Shown: positions 60,118 to 64,000 of the stretch, one piece after another
Position numbering within the stretch: the first letter of the stretch is position 1
Layout: each line of letters starts with the position of its first letter
Assembly (NCBI RefSeq): GCF_965363235.1
Contig: NC_134846.1
Location: 90,204,571 to 90,268,570, forward strand
Source: Mytilus galloprovincialis
Lineage: Eukaryota; Mollusca; Bivalvia; Mytilida; Mytilidae
Length of the DNA: 64,000 bases
Direction of reading: 5' to 3'
Notes under the pieces: generated by a model
The model's database searches: none
Told to the model about the DNA's origin: nothing
The model's input: only the letters and a program-made list of their open reading frames with translations
Program-made: the position numbers and the translations under genes

Positions 60118-61165
60118 TTTATCATGGAAAGCTATGGCTTAAAACTAATCTAATGAAAATTCCTTAGATCAGAGAAAGTGGAGAGTACTGGAAAGCTATT
60201 TGGTCTAAAGCTAATCAAATGAAAGTTCCTTAGATCAGAGAAAGTCAAGAGTATTGGAAAGCTTATTTGGTTTAAAGCTAATCAAATGAAAGTTCCTTAG
60301 ATCAGAGAAAGTCAAGAGTATTGGAAAGCTTATTTGGTTTAAAGCTAATCAAATGAAATTTCCTTAGATCAGAGAAAGTCAAGAGTATTGAAAAGCTTAT
60401 TTGGTTTAAAGCTAATCAAATGAAATTTCCTTAGATCAGAGAAAGTCAAGAGTATTGGAAAGCTTATTTGGTTTAAAGCTAATCAAATGAAAGTTCCTTA
60501 GATCAGAGAAAGTCAAGAGTATTGGAAAGCTTATTTGGTTCAAAGCTAATCAAATGAAAGTTCCTTAGATCAGAGAAAGTCAAGAGTATTGGAAAGCTTA
60601 TTTGGTTTAAAGCTAATCAAATGAAAATTCCTTAGATCAGAGAAAGACAGTGTATTGTGGAAAGCTATGCTTTATATAAAGCTAATCAAATGAAAATTCC
60701 TTAGATCAGAGAAAGACAGTGTATTGTGGAAAGCTATGCTTTATATAAAGCTAATCAAATGAAAATTCCTTAGATCAGAGAAAGACAGTGTATTGTGGAA
60801 AGCTATGCTTTATATAAAGCTAATCAAATAAAACTTCCTTGTATCAGAGAAAGTCAGTATATATATGAAAGAAAGCTATGGTTTAAGGCTAATCAAATAT
60901 GTGTTCTCTATATCAGAGAAAGTCAGTGTATTATTTTAAAAGCTATGGTGTAAAGCTTATCAAATAAAACATTTTTAGATAGAGAATTTAGTGTATTATT
61001 AAAAGCTATGGTTTAAAGCTAATCAAATATAAGTTCTCTATATCAGAGAAAGTCTGTGTATTATTAAAATCTATGGTTTAAAGGTTATAAAATAATACTT
61101 CCCTAGACCAGAGAAAGCCAGTGTATCTGGAAAAGCTATGGTTTTAAGCCATCAAAAGAAGCTTT
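60118..61165 (+). repeat. Minisatellite, 66-67-bp unit, about 16 copies
   Basis: The unit holds AGTTCCTTAGATCAGAGAAA, GTCAAGAGTATTGGAAAGCT and TTAAAGCTAATCAAATGAAA. Copies at 60225-60640 are nearly identical, those after 60840 diverge. A sub-group near 60650-60830 shares GACAGTGTATTGTGGAAAGC. It is not linked to any exon. Confidence 0.9.
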
Positions 61166-61265
61166 AAAGAGTTAAGAGAAAGTCTGACAAATGTTGATTG
61201 GTATTGAATTTAAGACAATTTTATGTTTATGAATCTTATAATTTTGGAATTATAGATAATATAAA

Positions 61266-61390
61266 ATAGAAGATGTGGTATAATTGCCAATGAAACAATT
61301 CTCCACAAGAGATCAAATGACACAGACACTAACAACTATAGGTCACACATTATAGGCCCTCAACAATGAGCAAAGCCCATACCTTATAGT
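61266..61390 (+). repeat. Bivalve 'GCCAATGAGAC' repeat fragment
   Basis: GAAGATGTGGTATAATTGCC then AATGAAACAATTCTCCACAA, TATAGGTCACACATTATAGG and CCTCAACAATGAGCAAAGCC. A family variant of 31545-31690. Confidence 0.6.
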
Positions 61391-61593
61391 CAATGTCCAC
61401 TTTATCAGATCACTATTATAAAGCCATAATGTATACACAAAGAAAGATATTTATTATCACATTCTCTACGTTTTTGCAATGTTATTAAATTTTAAATTCA
61501 TTGAAAATTGTGTATTGTCGGCATGATCTTTTGTCATTATTGTCATTTATTGTTGTTTGACAGTCATCCTAGGGGGGTTTATTAATAACAGGA

Positions 61594-61985
61594 TTAAGGA
61601 TGTCTGCTGCTCAGTTTCAAAATAAATAACTAGTATATACTGATAGGGATTCAATTGAGGAATCAAAAAAGCAAAAAAAATATAGGGGTCAATATGCTTG
61701 TTTTAAAGATATTAGCCATTGGAATTATGGCGGGAAAATGTTCTCTCTTGATTTTTCATAGCTTTATCATTGGCCAGTTAAAGCTCTCAAAAACTATTAA
61801 AAAATAAATAAGATTTTATAACACTTTTACAAATGACTTATGATTATACATGTAAAAGATAAATAAAAAGAAAAATGGGGGTTCATGGGCAATTTTTTTT
61901 AAGGCATTCAAATGGATAAATCCAGATCTAGAGGATTTCAAAAATCTGACAAAAATTCCAAAACATGATAAGCAAACATCCTTAA
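61594..61985. mobile_element. 395-bp TTAAGG/CCTTAA element, copy 2
   Basis: It begins TTAAGGATGTCTGCTGCTCA and ends AAGCAAACATCCTTAA, so the ends are imperfect inverted repeats. It matches 36280-36675 along its length. Confidence 0.75.
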
Positions 61986-62204
61986 GTGGGTGATGAATAG
62001 AAAAGAATTTTAAGGCTTCCAACATATATTGTTAAAAAAAAATAATAGCAGGCTTTTAGCATAAACTAAAGTATCAATTTAATTTATTTAAATTCTCATA
62101 AATAATGGAATTCATCATAATAACATTTGTGTTACATGGAGTACTAAGAATATTATTTCTTTTACATTACTCTTGCCTTTGAGTGGTATAATTTTGAAAA
62201 ACAG

Positions 62205-62480
62205 CCTTTTGATGCCCCACCTACGGTAGTAGAGGGACATTATGTTTTCTGGTCTGTGCATCCATTTGTCAGTTCCTCTATCCAGCTTCAGGTTAAAGTT
62301 TTTGGTCAAGGTATTTTTTGACGGAAGTTGAAGTCCAATCAACTTGGAACTCAGTACACATGTTCCTATGATATGATCTTTCTAATTTAAATGTCAAATT
62401 AGAATTTTAACCCAAATTTCACAGTCCGCTGAACATAGAAAATGAGAGTGAGGCATCTGTGTACAGTTGACACATACTTG
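62205..62480 (+). mobile_element. 'TTTTTATGCCCCAC' element, diverged copy
   Basis: GATGCCCCACCTACGGTAGT, TTCTGGTCTGTGCATCCATT and GGTTAAAGTTTTTGGTCAAG lead to a shortened end GAGGCATCTGTGTACAGTTG plus ACACATACTTGG. Confidence 0.65.
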
Positions 62481-62870
62481 GTATTTTGCTGTTTAAAGGT
62501 ATAAATTGAGTACGACACATACTTGGTATTTTGCTGTTTAAAGTTATGATATTAACTTACTTTTATCTGAACTTTTTATTTTTCTGTTAAAAGGTAAAGT
62601 TTGAGCAAACATATCTCCTGGTCCACCATACAGTCGAAAACCTGGAATTTATAATATATAAGTAATAACATGTGACTTGTGAAGTGTTTAAGGAAGATTA
62701 AGAAAACCTGGAATTTATTACGGTATATAATAGTAATTACATGTCATTGTGAAGTGTTCAAGGAAGCTTCAGAAAACCTGGAATATAATTATAATATATA
62801 TATATATAATAACTTGTCATTGTGAAGTGTTCAAGGAAGCTTCATGATATCTAATCTTATTATATCGAAA
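62466..62870 (+). repeat. Two small tandem arrays: 53-bp unit (two copies) and about 85-bp unit (three copies)
   Basis: The first unit is GACACATACTTGGTATTTTG plus CTGTTTAAAG. The second holds AAAACCTGGAAT, a TATATAAT-rich stretch, then TTGTGAAGTGTTCAAGGAAG. Confidence 0.75.
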
Positions 62871-64000
62871 TCATGCCGGCATAAATATATTTTTATACAG
62901 GCTGCTTAACTTTGGGGTGTTCAGTTTTTAGTTTAGTTTTCTGTGCTGTGTTTCGTGTTCTGTTGTTTGTCTTTTGGTCTTTCTTATGCCCCCACTATTG
63001 TGGAGGGTGCTTTTTAGTTTTACTCTTGTTATTTTATACCATTGCCTTGTAGATTTGTCTTTGACTTATAACTTTAAATGGCCTTTTGCTATCCCTCTCC
63101 TTTGTCTGTTTTTCCCAAAGAGACTTTATTAAGCAAAATTTATAAATTTGGTAGGAAAACATGGTCTCACATTTCTGTTCAAAATAAATTTTAGTACAGA
63201 ACTCTGATACAGAAAAGAAAGACAGATGAAACATGCAAGTTTCAAACTTAACACCATAATCATGATAATTTTCAATTAATAAAGTGTGAAGAAAAGGGAA
63301 TGTTATTTGTACATCATTAAGGTTAGCAACACAGCACTATAGTTAAATGCCAGAATATTTTATTTTTTAATCGTATTTCAATTAACAACATTTGAATACC
63401 TGTAGAGGGTAATATATCTGTCTCAATGAAATCAATTAAATTTCTACTCAGAAAGCTTTTCTTTAGGATTATGTTTAGAACAGCTTTTGGACTAAGTTTT
63501 AAAGTCGCAGAATAAACTACCGTTTAGATAATTTCATATTAAGTGCAGCATTTTTATAAAGTACTGCAATTACTGCCAAATGATGTCATTACACATCTAA
63601 ATTGCAGTAAATAGATAATTTGTAGATTCTGTTTGTCATTTCAATCTCCATCTTTGTATTTTAATGTCCACATAATCAAATAGAATTTGATATAATCTAA
63701 CAAATATAATTTTGTATTTGGAAGTTTTTATTTTATTTCAGAATTTAAAGTATGAAAAAAAATAGTATGATCTGAAATTCAGAAATCCCAAAATTTTCGA
63801 TGTTGTTTCTTTCATACTTTATTCTTATTTCTTATTTAGTCTTTTAACATGTAATATGAGAAGTTTTTTAGAATTAAAGTCCTTAAAAAGTGTATCAGGA
63901 ATCACCATAAATACTGCACAGTATAACTGACCATATTAATAAATATAATCAACATTTTTCCCACCCCACAATTTTGAATGAAAAACTACATTTTTTAATA
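62871..64000. other. AT-rich DNA, nothing recognised
   Basis: A small fragment TTATGCCCCCACTATTGTGG near 62987 resembles the start of the 'TTTTTATGCCCCAC' family. No exon-like segment was found up to the window edge. Confidence 0.35.

Noticed and set aside
1-64000. tRNA, rRNA or other structured RNA genes
   Set aside because: No cloverleaf or rRNA core was recognised by eye. The tRNA-Leu-like match at 21490-21514 is a retroelement primer site, not a gene.

Overview
The window is nuclear DNA of an animal with AT-rich, intron-rich genes and a dense load of repeats. Host genes have GT-AG introns and small exons. The interspersed repeats (a Penelope-like element with a long 3' tail, the 'TTTTTAGCTCACCTG' and 'TTTTATGCCCCAC' families, and the 'GTGGTATGAGTGCCAATGAGAC' family) are ones I know from bivalve genomes, so a marine mussel (Mytilus or a close relative) is the best guess. 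The species call rests on recall, not on a search.

Three host genes can be supported. (1) Positions 48-7849, plus strand: the last five coding exons of a short-chain dehydrogenase closest to DCXR (L-xylulose/carbonyl reductase). (2) Positions 12392-10977, minus strand: an intronless coding region of 471 residues with BTB, BACK and a C-terminal jacalin-like lectin domain. (3) Positions 27575-46885, plus strand: eighteen exons of the E3 ubiquitin ligase TRAF7 (RING, TRAF-type zinc fingers, coiled coil, six of seven WD40 blades). The first coding exon or exons were not found, and the last lies beyond the right edge or was not seen.

The space between and inside genes is filled by mobile elements and satellites. 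These include two Penelope-like lineages, a stack of broken Jockey/CR1-type LINE pieces (14.2-17.5 kb), a young non-autonomous LTR element (19607-22356), several TIR or foldback elements, and at least a dozen tandem arrays. From 46.9 kb to the right edge there is no recognisable coding exon, only intron-like or intergenic DNA with repeats and one decayed THAP-domain relic.

The most unusual signal is that four tandem arrays start exactly on coding exon/intron junctions and carry the splice site in every unit. They are about 70 copies of a 5' splice site after DCXR-like exon 4467-4575, about 32 copies of a 5' splice site after the TRAF7 RING exon, seven copies of a 3' splice site before a TRAF7 WD40 exon, and three in-frame copies of the 5' splice site after that same exon. 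Minisatellites that multiply a gene's own splice junctions in two unrelated genes deserve a direct look by transcript sequencing.
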